Shown here: positions 29,444 through 41,377 of the stretch, piece after piece
How the letters are laid out: each line of letters opens with the position of its first letter
How positions within the stretch are numbered: the stretch's first letter is position 1
Assembly (NCBI GenBank): GCA_027946555.1
Contig: JAPEVC010000283.1
Coordinates: forward strand, 1 to 41,377
From: Gnomoniopsis sp. IMI 355080
Lineage: Eukaryota > Ascomycota > Sordariomycetes > Diaporthales > Gnomoniaceae
DNA: 41,377 nt
Direction of reading: 5' to 3'
Position numbers and translations under genes: made by a program
Notes under the pieces: generated by a model
The model's input: the letters and a program-made list of their open reading frames with translations, nothing else
The model's database searches: none
What the model was told of the DNA's origin: nothing

Positions 29444-32400
29444 TCAAAGCTCGTTATCCTGTCTTCCCTGTTCAAAAGGCGAGCCAAGTTTGACCTCAAC
29501 TGGTACGCCGACCCTGCGATACGTCTCAAATGGTGTGCCTTGCGACCTGCTGTCGTCGCGTCTCTCGTATTGCATCTGCAAAGCCTCATCCGGCTCGACT
29601 TTTGGCTTTCCATTAGACCCCGTTCTGTGCTCGCGTGGCTCAGCATATACAGGAGCTTCATAAACAGCAGCATCGCGAATTGCCGCCATCGAAGCAGCAT
29701 TCCGTGGAGAACTATTCTTGCTAGGTCTGTTGTCCTCAAGTGGTGCGTCAGCTCCAGTTGGGTGCTGGGCGTGATACTGTTGCCGATGGCCTATTTCCCT
29801 AAAGACATCCGACGCCTGCCTTTCAGAACTTGTCGTTGTCGGTGTAGTAAGCAATGCTGACTCTCTCCCAACACTAGTAGTGGCACTACTTGTTGTTGCA
29901 ACAACGCTACTACCAAGCATAGATGTAGCTGACCGCGGCGTTGTGGATGGCACGATGACATTGAGCACGCAGTCGTCAAGATGCTCGTAGAACTCTTGAG
30001 CTGTGGCAAAATGGCAATGGCAGATCGAACATTTGGCGCTTGGGCCTCCTTGGGCACACTCTCCCTGGTCTCGCGATGCCGTGGATGTTGCACTGTTCGG
30101 ACCCGTCTGCTTCCGACTGTTGGGCGGCGTCTGCTCAACATTGTGCACGGCTGTCAGGTGCCTCTTGAACACATCCGCGCGGTTGAAAGCCTTCTCATAG
30201 GCTGTTCCCGGACCCGGACAAAAAGGGCAAACCATGGTTCCCTTGTAGTGAGTCAGAGCATGACGATTCTTGTCGTACTTCCTCGCAAAGCCCTTAGTAT
30301 GATACTCGCAAGACTCAATTGGACACTTCTCAGGTCTTTCTTCCATATGAGTTAACATATGAGCGGCGAGATCTTTGAACACACGGCCACATTGTGGATG
30401 TGGACATCGGTTGCGGTTCGAGGCAGGCGAATCATCTGACCTGACACTGCTCGCAAGGCTGACATAAGCAGTCATCGTGTTCGGACCAGGACTAGTTTGA
30501 AAGTTGATAGTGGTCGGCGTAGGGTGTGTGTTGATTTCCAGATGAGGCGCAGCAAGGGCGGATGGTGGCTGCGTAACTAGTGGTTGGGGATGTATGCCAC
30601 GAGGGAGTGGGTGTGGTGCTGGGGCAAGTCTGGGAACCTCCTGAAAGGGCGACTGTCGCCTGCTATGAGGGGAGAGGATTTCTGTGTGTTGCTTGAAGTC
30701 CGAGTCTTCATCGCCACTGTCCGAGTCTTGGTCCTGAATGTCGACGGACTGCCTAACTTCTCTCATCCAATCCTTCAAGATAGTCATTGGCGGCCAGTCG
30801 CCACTGGCTTTCCCGCCCCTATGAGGGTTGAAATGTGCTCTTCGCAAATGAGCTGCTGCATTATAGTAAGCGCCGTATCGTTTCTGAGTGACACAAGCCT
30901 TGCATTTGGCGAGTGGGACGATTGGTTGAGGTGAGCTGGGGCTGAAGCTCTGCGGTTCGGTACAGACCCATCTTTTGACGAGTGAAGCGTGTTTGGCATC
31001 ATTATGTCGCCGCAGCTCGTGCTCACCTCTAAAGCCCTCGGGATACTCATTGCATTTTGCACAGTACACACGACGAAGAGGTGGGCGTTGGTATGTCGGT
31101 CGTATTCTTGCCGCCGGAAGTGGGGATGCCAAACCTCTCCCTCCTCCCCGGAAGAATGGACTCTCCGCAACTGTGTGCCTGCGCCCGGGACTCATTGCTT
31201 GTGGGGAAAGCATGAGCCGATCCGTCGGATTTCTCAAGGCGAATGGATCGCCGTCTTGAAAACTGGGTTGGTTCCAAGAATCGTCAATGGACCTCGTGTC
31301 GGGTAGGGGTCTTCGAGACTCGTCATTCGGCCTGGACACGGCATGCGGTGCATTCAGATCGGGCCGGGTAGCAGCAGTCCTTCGTCGAATGAAACAATTT
31401 GCGTAGGGCCCAGCCATGTCTCCATGTCCGAGGAGCGTCAGGTAATCTTTCGTTGAAGATATGCCATGCTCGGCCCACGAGTCCCGCCTTGTAACAACTG
31501 CCAATGAACTGAAGATGGCTCTGTCTTCGTCACTCAACTCAACGTGAATGTCGTCCAACAAAATCGGTGATAAAGCCAAGAAGGTGCTGACTAAAACATT
31601 ATAAACACTCGATATTGTCGTTGCAGCTGAGTTTGCGAGGGCAACAGAAGGCGGGCTGGCCCTCGGGCTAGAGAAAGCCATATCGATTAGAACGGTCCTG
31701 ACGACACTCAAGACACATAGCGAAAGGAAGACGGCAAGCCAGCTTCGAGGATCGAGCGTATGACCTCTCAATGTGATGTTTTCGAATGCTTGCAGGAAGT
31801 CTGTCGTGCAGCTGTACAGCACTCGGTAGCGCCCATAACTCGATGACTCCTCGAACGAAGATTGGGACTGCGAGCCACTTGTCTCCGTATGTATCGATGG
31901 CTCGGGCTGTTGCAAGTCGTAGAATAGAACTTCTCTCAACAACAATTTGGCGTGGAACAACACGGGATAAGCCGCAGCTTCAGCATCCCGATTAGGTGAT
32001 ATGAACCCGCTTAATCTGAGCAACTGCCAGAAATTGTACGCTGTACCGCTCATGTTCCAGCTTTCCGCCAAAACTGACAACAGCGGGGGAGCCCGCTCGA
32101 TTGAATCTCTTATGAACGAGGACTTAGATGAATTCGAGGGTGGGAATTTCGGAAGGTCGTCGGTCCACCAAAAGCCATCGTCAAAGTCCAGTTGACGCTT
32201 CACTAGGCTTGCTGTGTCCGGGCTGATTCGGTACGTTTGCTCCAAGAGCTCGTTCAGGTTCCGTCGGAGAGCAAGTGGGGAAGCAAGAGGAGTTTGCCCT
32301 TGCTTCGGCGAGAGTGATGCTGAAAAATGTTAGCTTAAGGCTTGAGGGCAATGCAAATACCGAGGGTATGCACCTGGGAGTAAAACCTCGGCGAGGGAGG

Positions 32401-33904
32401 TGAGTGGTCCTCTGTGACAGCCAACCGTATTCCAGAAGTCGTCCGGTTTGGTCGTACTAGGCTCAGAACACGAGGAGCAAGGTTCGTTTGAGTCACACTG
32501 CGAAATTAGAAGTCATTCTTCAAGATACTCTGTTGATAGGTTTTGCTTACCGCCTTGTGAAGTACCCTACACCGAAGGCATGAGCCGTCATCGCGAAGCA
32601 ATCTAAGTTCCCCGATAGACTCTAACCTAGACTGTCCTACACGACTGCGTTTGAGCGGCGGTAGAAGTGGGTCCACCTCGGAGTCGATCGAACTTCTCAC
32701 ATCCCTCTTGAGCGCTGAGGGTTCAGGGGCCAGTGAGTACGACCTTAAGGAGTCCTTATGATCCCTAGGAACGCCAGCTGTAGGGGTTTTTGTAACCTGT
32801 ACGATGCCAGTGGGCCGTGGCAGATATAAGGGTGGCGAAGGTTTCGAGTATTCGTTGCTGTGATCAAGGCTCCGGGCGGATGAGTCCTGAAAAGCAACCG
32901 GCGTCGTGAGGCCAAGTGACAAGCCCGAGTCTCTCTTCGACAACGCGGAATGTTCTTTGACATGTTGATCTCGCTCCTCTTGGTTCGGGAAACCATATAT
33001 GTAGTGCAGACAGCGGTCGTCCCAGCATTTATGAGAGCGTGAGTTACGATACCTCAATGGAAGACTATCTCTCAATCTCCAAGCCCTGGCAACTGGGTCG
33101 TACTGAGACAGGTTCCGGTCGAGCCAATTCTCGTACCCAGCTGGTGCGCCGTCACGGAAATAGAGCCTGAGGTTTTCGATGATCCTGGGCTCGTTGATAT
33201 CGAGGCCTGTGGACACGATGGTGGGTGAGGTTAAGTCCCCCCAACACCCATAGACAGAGTTTCTTGGGCCGGAACTTACCTTGTTCAAGACAAGCTGTTT
33301 CAACACACTCGCACTGGTACTGGAGTGTTCTAGCATCTTCGATCTCCGAAAGAATGGGAATTTTGTCTGATAAGCCTGTGATACAGTCGTGTGAGATAGG
33401 GAAGAGCACACCACGTAAGGCAAACCCACATTCCATCAAGGGGAAACAACAATAAAGATAGCCGCAATATCCATTACCATGTATGAGCATGGCAGAACGG
33501 CCGACTTCGACGGAAATGAAGAGATGAGACAGTGCCAAGTACTCACGGTTGTCACTAGCGAAGGCGCGCAAGACTCTGAGCTTGTGGCGCAACATGTCAA
33601 GCTCGACTCTGACGTTAGGGCCATATTTGCGCGGAAGTAGGGCTGCAAGCTTGGCTTCTATATCGGCCTGTTGCTCTAGAAGAGCTCGAATGGTGGGCTC
33701 TAGACTTGGGTCGGAAGACGCACTGGTGCTGTGGCTATGGCCAAAGCTATAGTCGTGTAAAGTGGCCGAAAGAGGAACAGGTCCCGGTCCGGAGCCAGTG
33801 GGGAGACCTGGTTGTAAGTTGGCAGAAGCCGGAGCAGAACTGTCGCGATCCAGCCGTGGAGCGGTAGTGGTTGCGAAGACAGCACCGATATTTTCGGCCG
33901 CCAT
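29444..33904 (-). CDS. Large zinc-finger protein: Zn2Cys6-like cluster plus several C2H2 fingers
   Basis: Five minus-strand exons, 33904-33547, 33375-33280, 33206-32551, 32497-32374 and 32319-29444, encode 1369 residues; all junctions keep frame. Residues about 65-150 are helical. A C2H2-like motif follows (C212, C217, H233, H237). The cluster C361-x2-C-x6-C-x5-C-x2-C-x16-C397 spans the exon 3/4 junction and ends in FWNTVGCHRGPL. The middle (about 425-720) is a helical domain opening with ALRRNLNELLEQTYRISPD. C-terminal fingers are near 830-855, 883-907, 1049-1069, 1076-1102 and 1108-1137, plus a C2HC-type motif near 1175-1195. The rest is Ser/Pro/Arg-rich. I recall similar large proteins in other Pezizomycotina but no named function; a nuclear regulator is the likely role. 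Met1 at 33904 is the first ATG in frame. Intron 1 (171 bases) has no in-frame stop. Confidence 0.85.
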
Positions 33905-35220
33905 TGGGGGCCCAAGGACGGCCGGCGCTCCGGAGGCGGCACGGCAGCGCCAAGAGACGGTAATCCGGGATTCGGGGGCCGAGGCTGAGCCGTGTTGCTC
34001 AGCCAATCCGAGAATGTCTCAGTAAAGCCGTGGGAGACTCTGTAGCCCGTTCCGCGTGGCTGAGAAGTCTCAAGAGGAGGCTGCTGAATGGAATGCTCTG
34101 GTGCAGGCGATGTCGGAGTTCACAGGATAGGCCGGGCGGAGACAGACACGACACACTTGCAGCTGAGAGAGTCGGTGTCAGTGAGCCGGAGCGCATCTGC
34201 CGCTCCTCAGCTCCCACTTTCCGGGTGTTCACTAGCTGCTCCCGCGGTGGTACCGGATACGTTGTGTCTCGAAACTGTCCAGATAGGAAGGGTGGTGGCC
34301 CTGGTGCTCTCGGATGTCTGGTAGTAGGCGCTCGATCAAATTGTCAAGGGAAAAGGAAGCGCAACATTTTTTTAGAGATTCATCTGGAGAAATGTTGACT
34401 TGAACTTTGTGAATATTGACCAAGTCCATCGAGGGGAAAGAGGCCTTGGACGGTAAATGGGTCACTGGACACGCGAGCGCTGCATGGCATGCAGATGAGC
34501 CGAGGGCGATCCAAATATGCAGTGGAGAAGGCAGTCCAGTCCTGTCGAGGCCTGCCGAGTCCTAAAAGAGGAGGCTATCTTGATGGCGAGGGTGAGGGCG
34601 ACAGTCGACGTCTATAGAAGGCGTGGGCGAGTGGAAAGAGACAATGCTCTTCTGTGGCGCGCAGAGGCGACTTCGTCAAGATGGGTGAGGCAGGGCAGGG
34701 AAGGTCCAAGATAGATAATAAAGACACGACGAGACGAGACGAGACGAAATAGCACGCACAGCAGGAGAAGTTGCATGGGATGACAAGCTGTACCGAATGT
34801 GGAAGGGGATGCAACGCAGCAGGAAAGACGAGCGAAGCTATTGACAGGGTAGACATCTAAGCCCAAGGATACTACATAGTATGAACATGGTATCGTGCCA
34901 GAGGGAAAAAGTATTGGAAGCGAAAAGAGACAGCCCTGGACGTCCTCTCTTTTTGTTTTTTGTGTTCCCCTTGGCTAAGGTACTATGTATTGCAGAAGGC
35001 AGGTAGGCACCGTGCAAGGACAAAGCACAGAGTAACTCCGAGGACAGAATCGCTGGAGAGGGTACCGCTGAAGAGAGTACTTCGGGAGAACTATTGTGTT
35101 TAGCCAAGGGCCAGGGGTATCTCGAGAAGGGTGGACCCTTCAACGGCTACGGCTAGCTAGCTGCTAGGTTTCCTGGCTGCCAGGCCCAGGTCCTGCCAGG
35201 CGAGAGATCCTACCATAGGA
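33905..35220. other. Upstream region of the large zinc-finger gene
   Basis: No gene seen. It carries a CCAAT motif (AGCCAATC at 34001-34008 on the plus strand) and a (GACGA)n pentanucleotide array (34728-34746). GA- and CT-rich tracts are frequent. Confidence 0.45.
34728..34746. repeat. (GACGA)n microsatellite
   Basis: Nearly four pentanucleotide units, flanked by a partial one, lie in the region upstream of the large zinc-finger gene. Confidence 0.7.
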
Positions 35221-37700
35221 CAGTGCTATGTACTTGACATTCTCGGACCTCTTGTTCCCTCCACGAAGGCAGCTGCAGCTGCAGCGTGCAGTGCATGTGC
35301 AGACTGCAGAATACACAGAGACCTCACATTTTCAGACCTCGCACCGAAAAGCAATGGCGGAGGTGATGTGGAGGGGGAGAATAATGTTCCGAGTACCTAC
35401 CAGAAAAGCCACCTACCCAAGGAAAGAAAGGGAAAAAAAGGTCGAAGAGAAAGAATCGGCGGGCAGGCACTAGGCAGGTACGGAGTACAGGTATGTACTA
35501 GGCAATACCAGCAGAAACAGCGGAAGCCAGAGCAGGAACGGTGCAGGGATGTGTAAAAGTGCAAGGATCCTGCTACAATGTGGGGCGACCTAGACCGTTT
35601 ACTTGTAGCCAACCCGACATCTCGACACAGTGGATATAGATCCTGTCTCTGGTTTGCTGCTGGTGAGAAAGAGGGTGCATATCAAGTTTGAATGGCCTGC
35701 CTCCCTCACCTGAGAAGCCTCCTCTGCGCCCGCGCCCTCGCCTCGCCTTGATTCTGCACTCTCACCAGTCGTATTCGTACCGTCTACACCACTCCGTATC
35801 ACTCTGTCCGTATCACCACATCCTTGCTGCTTCCTTCCTTTCCCCTTCATGCGACCAGTAACCACAGTCACCTCTATCAATATCTCCACCTGGTACACTA
35901 TCAGGTATCTAGGTAGACGTACTGGGCGTATCAGACCGTGAGTGCATGCGCCGTTTTGCTCTTCCTCTTACTCGCTGCCTACTATGGCCTGCACGCTTCC
36001 TGCTGACTGACACTATGCACTAATCATATCAAGCGCTGTAGACCTAGGCCTTGCTCGACTGTATCGAATTCCTAATATGCAACCACACCTCCCCCCCCCA
36101 CATTCACACATTCACAGCCACATCTCGACCGCGCACACCGGGCCGTGTCCACTGCACCAGCTGTGATCCTCGAGCTGAAAGCTGCCAAGCTGAGAGCGCA
36201 GGCCTGGCGGGAGCTTCCCCCCCCTTCGAGTTCCCCCAGCTGAGAAAGCTATGTCGAGCTCCCAACCCGGTCAATATACCGTCTATGCAATATACACCGG
36301 CAATCCTCCCGACTAAACATCTTTTTATTTTTTTGACATCAAGACCCTTAGAGTCTATTCAGGCTCAGCTCCTCCCCATTGCCCAGCGCACGGCCCGAGC
36401 TCAGACTCTCGATCCCCGATTCTTCTTCCCGGACCTCCTTCAAGGCCCATCGTGAACCACCCTGACAACTCCACCTCAAGCTCAAATGCCCAATCTATGT
36501 GGCCTCGATAGTGCCCCAGACCCAAGGGACATGACAGGGCTCTCCTCTCCTCTACTGTGGGCTGCTCTGCTCGTTTCTGCTCGCACGGTCGCCCTTTCGC
36601 GATCATGTCATCAATTAAGCCCCCGCCACAAGTCTGCTTTCCACTAAGGGTCTTGCCACACGGCCGTGTCTGCTAATAATCTACTTGGGTAGCTATAACG
36701 GGCCCCGCAGCTTGACCTTGGTCTGTGACCACAGACATCTCAACAGGTCTATTCCGTGTCCAGAGCCTTTGCTACGTTTGCGATAACAGGGTATGCGATA
36801 GATTCGACGCCACCTTACTCCCCGCCGGCCCATTATTACAGCGATGCCCAGCGGGCGCCCCAGCTGGTCGTGGTACTGGCTGATGTCGAGCTGTGCTTCA
36901 GCTTGTCTGGCCATCGGGCCATCTGCCGGTTCCCGCTATCCGCTTCCCGGCGCGTACCATGTATACATAGTACCACCGATGAGACGATCCCCCCTTGCTT
37001 TGTCCTCGGCCGTCGATCCCATCTTTCTTTGGATGCCAAGAGTGAACAACTCTAAACCCACCACATCTTGACTATGGCTTACAGCACCACCGTCCCAGAT
37101 GCGGTGAACTCCATCAGCGGCATGCGACTGGACGCCTTGGCCATCGGGGTCATGTCCCTTTTGTAATATACGATTCGCCTGGTGGTTCGACTTGCCTGCA
37201 TCGGCTCCTGGGCACCTACAGAGACGTAAGGGTACAATCTGAGCCCACCATTCTCCGACGATCTCCATGTTACGGCTGTGGGCAGGGCTCCCTACATGCT
37301 GCGACCTGAGGAATTCTGCCGGCACTCTCACGCAGCTGCTATTGGACACTTTCCTTTGAAAGCCTACACTCCATGAGTAGCATGCATCGTTGCTCTTCAG
37401 TCCCTCCCTTCTAGTAGACCCTGGCCGCTTCTATCCAATCGCTCGGTTCTCTTCTAACTTCTCAGTTCCGTCCCAGCTGTTAGGCGAGGCATATGCGACC
37501 CCGACCCCGACCCCGACTCTGGCCTCACCAGACTCTGCACGCTGTGTGGCTACCTTTCCACAGTGGTTGCATATGGCATCTTGCAAGTTGGGGGTGCCCC
37601 GGTGTCTCGTCTGATGGTCAGAGCTTGTGTTCTTTGGCTGAAGTGTTTCCAGATCGGGGCGTTGCAACCCATTCCAGCTCATCACGTCCCCGGGCCCCTT

Positions 37701-37929
37701 GAGCTTGCTGAAAGACTCTTCCCCGGGACGCATCCCGTCTGAAGTACCCTTGTTCGCCTTGCGATGAACCGAATAAGACTGACTCTTGGCCCAAATCTTG
37801 ACTCGGGATCTACGTGAGCTTGCTGATCTTCCCCGGAGCCCATCCCATCTCAAGCATCCTTGTTCGCCTTGCGATGAACCGAGATAAAACTGGCTCCAGG
37901 CCAAAATCTTGACTCGGGATCTCCGTGAG
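37701..37929. repeat. Two-copy direct repeat of about 115 bp
   Basis: Copy 1 is 37701-37815 and copy 2 is 37816-37929. Both begin GAGCTTGCTGA, both hold TGTTCGCCTTGCGATGAACC and both end with ACTCGGGATCT then CGTGAG. Single-base indels between the copies shift any reading frame, so the similarity is at the DNA level, not of a protein. The copies abut directly, pointing to a tandem duplication that has since diverged. Confidence 0.8.
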
Positions 37930-39985
37930 ATCAAGCTCTGATCCTTGAGAGTACTGATCGCTTCCTTCGACCTGTGAGAACTACTTATGAATGTACCATA
38001 GCCGTTCCAGCAAAACCAAACAATGCGCACAATGTCAGCGGTCCCACAGACATCGCGGAATACGGGTACGTTCTTCCCGCGAATGAAGTTCGAGGGAATA
38101 AAGTGGCCCGGGTTCCTGCTGAGGTCGGCCCTTCTCGGAGACTTTTAGGAAAATGTGACACTTGCCTGGGTCCCCTATCAACTGCCCGATGCCCGTGCCG
38201 ATACTACATTGTGGGGCAACGGAAAGCCGGAAGATGCCATCTGAGTGTTGGGGTTGAAGGTTTACGGACTTTTCGACCTTAAGACGCATAAGCAGAGGCG
38301 ACGTCATATCTTACACTTCAAAGATCGAGAAGCTCTCGTCCCTCAGAAGAATCATCTTATGATCTTACGCCAACGATCGATCTGGTCCGACAATGAGGGA
38401 TGTCAATTCCGACAATTCCAAGGCACCATAAATTGTTCGGGTACACCCTGGTGCATCGGTATATTTCCGATGCATTCTCCTATAAAATTATAGAGCAAAC
38501 GATGAGATCTGTCTTTTCAGAATGGTATCGGCAACAAGCCTTTTCTGCTGAGCGCAGTGCCTATTGAAGTCGGCATAACAAAATCTTTACTAAAGTCCCG
38601 TGCAGAGTGATACTTCAACTTCACGGATAGGGTCTAAGTCACTTGCCGTTGCAGGGTGGGCGTGGTATTTGATATGTCTCTACCACCCAGACATATGCAG
38701 CTGAAGTATGACCGGCAACACAGCCGGCATCGCGGTGTCGCATTTCCAGCATAGCATGGCTTGATTGCCAGGATTCAGAAATGAGGGAGAATTGGAGAAA
38801 CGCATTCACCAGATATTGCCATTTCTCCATTCGCATTTTCCTGGTATTTGAAGCTCGGATCTCCAGACGAGCACCTCTTCGCTAACCTGCCTAGGTATCT
38901 TATGGTCAGGCTTTTCCCAAAAGAGGAAAGTGTCCGCGTTTACTCAGGCACGTAATCCTCCCGTACGATGTATGGCCTTGGAAAATGCCTGGTATGTTTA
39001 GCTTAACGAACGAGCACCTTATGCCGAGCAGGTTATATAACCCTATAAGCCTTAAGACCAACGTTTTCAAGTGTGTGCATATGACAAGGCAAATGGACGA
39101 GCGTTTTTTCCCTACCCGTCAGGCATGCGGAACTTCGGAAGTGGTGGCATCTGCGCACATCCAGATGGATCCGAGCAACCCCTACTGATGAGCAGTCGAG
39201 CGAGATAGTGATTGGCAGCATGTGCCCGTGTCAGGTAGTGTTCTTCACAGACTGTTTCGCACACGTGATATTTGAAAGAATGGGCATGCTTTCAGTCAAG
39301 ATTGGTTCCCACTGCCTGGGAAGTTCGAAGAAGGACGTTAATGCGCTCGTGGTGCTCCGTGCAACCAATTGTAGAAGTCCCAGCAGTATTATCCTGTCAG
39401 CGACAGACGTGAGCTCACATGTGTTTGCAGATGGCGCCTACAGCCGGATCGAGTAATCCGGTGCGCGGTCAAATTTTTCGGCATCTCTCACTTTTTAGGG
39501 AAAGTAGAAGCATTGAGTCCATCGCGGGCATGCCAAACCTACATTAGCTATTCACATACCTCGATGGCAACGCTGCAGCAGCGTACGCGATCCTGCAAGT
39601 CCAACTGGCCGAACCGACAAAGCGATAACAAAGCGTGATGCAACCGCGTTCTATCTTATGCGGGTTCTGACCCAGCTGGGGCCCAGAGCCACGGACGGAC
39701 CACAACGCACGAGGGGCAGCCCCCATCGATAGACAGCGTGGTTGGAGATCGGCAGTGCCGCAATATACCAAATGGGGTACACTACTGCAGTATTGACAAG
39801 CTTTTTAGCACGGGCCCATTAGGACCGCATTGCTTGTTACATAGTACCCAGGTGGCTAGTAATAGTTTATGATGAGCTCATCTAGTCCGGCATCTTTCTT
39901 GACTATCAAATCTACCAATTGGCCACTTTCGAACTCTCCCAGACTGGCCCTTGAGGGAGCCTTGGCTACGAGAGTGATTGGAGTC

Positions 39986-39995
39986 TACCTAGGTA
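39986..39995. repeat. TACCTAGGTA palindrome
   Basis: A perfect 10-base palindrome identical to the one at 12884-12893. The function is unknown. Confidence 0.5.
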
Positions 39996-41377
39996 CTTGA
40001 CTTCCAACGGCCCTTCGCATTGGCTCAATCATGGAGAGCATAATCCTCACATGCTGCACCCTGGAGACTGCACAACGATACTTACAAGCGCAGACCATGC
40101 CCCGGATCCAGGCCGGTGCCCGATGCCGACCTCCGTGCCCCGTCGTTGTTTGATCCCTGCACTGTTCTACATCGTATGCAGTCTGTTTGCAGGCGTTCGG
40201 GAATCGCAAGCTTCTTGGTTACCAAGGCTGTAAGCGAGGAAAGCTCAATTCAGCGAGGATGCAGGGCCAAGTTTGGTTTAGCGCTACCTTTGCCTTGACT
40301 ACATTCGCTCGCCTCAAACGTCTCAGCTAGGCTCACCTTCTCCTTTCGAGAGGATCGATGATTATCAACTGCCTTCGTACATAATTCTCTCCTGCCCCGT
40401 GGACCGGACACGTTCTTGTCCTTCTAATTTCCCGAGCAAGGTGGCTGGTCATGCCCAGTCCCGGCGGCGGAGCACTGATGTTTAATTGTCCGTTGTCAAG
40501 TCACAAAACAAAGACCGGCACTTTCACCTGCCAACCGCCGATCCACACGGAAAGTATCGTCAAGAGGCTTCAAGGATTCCTACACATAGTATGAGAATCG
40601 TTGTGTCATCATCTTGCTGGCTGGGAACAGTCTTCAACATTGTTCCGCGCTTAGTTTCGGCAAGACTGAAGTCCACCCTCCGTCTCAGCAGCGTCTTCGG
40701 GGAGTTGTCGAGCCCAACCCCCAAAGCCCCGAGATGTTGGTCTTTTTGCGTGTATGTGCCGAGATCTTCGAGGTCTCTTTCATTCCCGGGACATATAGAG
40801 CTTTACAAGCTCCTGTGCTGGGCTAACGAGGATTGGGATGAGTCCTATACCTGTAATCTAGTTACCGAGCACCTTCTGACAGCTCTGAAACAAGTAATTC
40901 AGCCATTTGAAGAAGATTGCAGGCATACATTTCCATGGCAACTTGAGCTGGAATGGATATCCAGACGAGCCCATTCATCATCGGCCCGTGCCTATGCAAA
41001 ACTTACACATGGATCTTCAAGTCGGTGCAACTACACGCTGGTATGATGTACTTACATGACCGAAGTAGGGTAGCCTTGCAGCATTGTGAATCAGCTTCGT
41101 CCTTTGGACTGCCGATGACAGGAGAAGCTCCGAGGGTGGGAACCTCCGGCTCCGAGAAGGGACCACACCTTATAGCTATACCTACGAGGAAGGTAGATAT
41201 CATCCCGCATTCCGGACTGGCGCAGTTCGATCGCACAGACAAACGACGACTCACAAGCCTTACATGTTGCTGCTACTCCACGGTCAACGCAACGATATGC
41301 AGGCCTTATCTGATGTGTGTACAAATGTCCCCTTTACAAACCTCCTCACTTGACGTTGGAGGGGGTGGGGGTGGGGA

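Larger units (their letters stand above)
35221..41377. other. 6.2-kb stretch without a supported gene
   Basis: Open frames here are short, lack motifs and often begin at non-ATG codons. Features seen are CAGCTGCAGCTGCAG-type short repeats near 35270-35330, C-rich runs near 36090 and 36220, a two-copy direct repeat at 37701-37929, and a perfect TACCTAGGTA palindrome at 39986-39995. The last 25 bases are a G/T-rich run. Decayed genes or spliced small exons cannot be excluded by eye. Confidence 0.45.

Noticed and set aside
33905..34006. Upstream extension of the large zinc-finger protein
   Set aside because: The frame is open to 34006 but that codon is TTG; the first ATG in frame is at 33904.
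36051..36455. 134-codon plus-strand frame
   Set aside because: The first codon is TTG, the composition follows C-rich simple sequence, and no motif is seen.
37431..38030. 199-codon minus-strand open frame
   Set aside because: It starts at GTG rather than ATG and covers the direct repeat, whose copies are out of frame with each other, so it is not under coding constraint.
1..41377. Secondary-metabolite cluster, CRISPR array, virus-like or intact transposon genes
   Set aside because: No synthase, transposase, reverse transcriptase, integrase or array-type repeats were recognised in any frame.

Overview
The window reads as nuclear DNA of a filamentous ascomycete (Pezizomycotina). The protein-coding genes mostly carry one to four short GT-AG introns of about 53-76 bases, several with a canonical GCTAAC branch site. 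Their products are typical fungal housekeeping proteins, and two multi-exon C2H2 zinc-finger regulators of a kind common in Pezizomycotina are present. I cannot place the class or genus from sequence alone. I assembled fourteen protein genes and one tRNA gene by splicing reading frames. Exon junctions were checked for frame by hand, not by alignment or RNA data.

Left part (1-8.8 kb): a small heat shock protein with heat-shock elements and a TATA box (0.3-1.4 kb); a beta-hydroxyacid dehydrogenase of the 3-hydroxyisobutyrate dehydrogenase family (2.7-3.8 kb); an intron-containing tRNA-Ala(TGC) (4.25 kb); tRNA-dihydrouridine synthase 2 (4.7-6.1 kb); protein phosphatase methylesterase 1 (6.7-8.0 kb); and, convergent with it, a 120-residue protein predicted to be N-myristoylated, of unknown function (8.3-8.7 kb).

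Middle part (9.8-20 kb): a six-finger C2H2 regulator with an odd Cys-rich tandem repeat near its N-terminus (9.8-12.4 kb, minus); 60S ribosomal protein L35 (minus); the Golgi SNARE Gos1 (plus), divergent from L35; the mitochondrial ATP synthase assembly factor Atp10 (minus), convergent with Gos1; and the E2 subunit of branched-chain alpha-keto acid dehydrogenase (plus). Atp10 and E2 are both mitochondrial and share a 364-bp divergent promoter.

Right part (20-41.4 kb): a 2.7-kb gene-free stretch holding a degenerate tRNA-like segment and a broken reading frame, possibly a decayed element; gluconokinase (minus); mitochondrial protoporphyrinogen oxidase (plus); and a very large zinc-finger protein of about 1369 residues (minus, five exons) that combines a Zn2Cys6-like cysteine cluster with several C2H2 fingers. 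The last 7.4 kb, upstream of this regulator, has no gene I can support. It holds simple repeats and a two-copy direct repeat of about 115 bp.

The genes are mostly independent housekeeping functions: two steps touch branched-chain amino acid breakdown, and three products are mitochondrial. They do not form an obvious pathway cluster. I found no secondary-metabolite cluster, intact transposon, CRISPR array or virus-like gene. The most unusual items are the Zn2Cys6/C2H2 chimera with its long empty upstream region, the Cys-repeat zinc-finger protein, the possible alternative start of the heat shock protein, and the tRNA-like segment at 20.7 kb.
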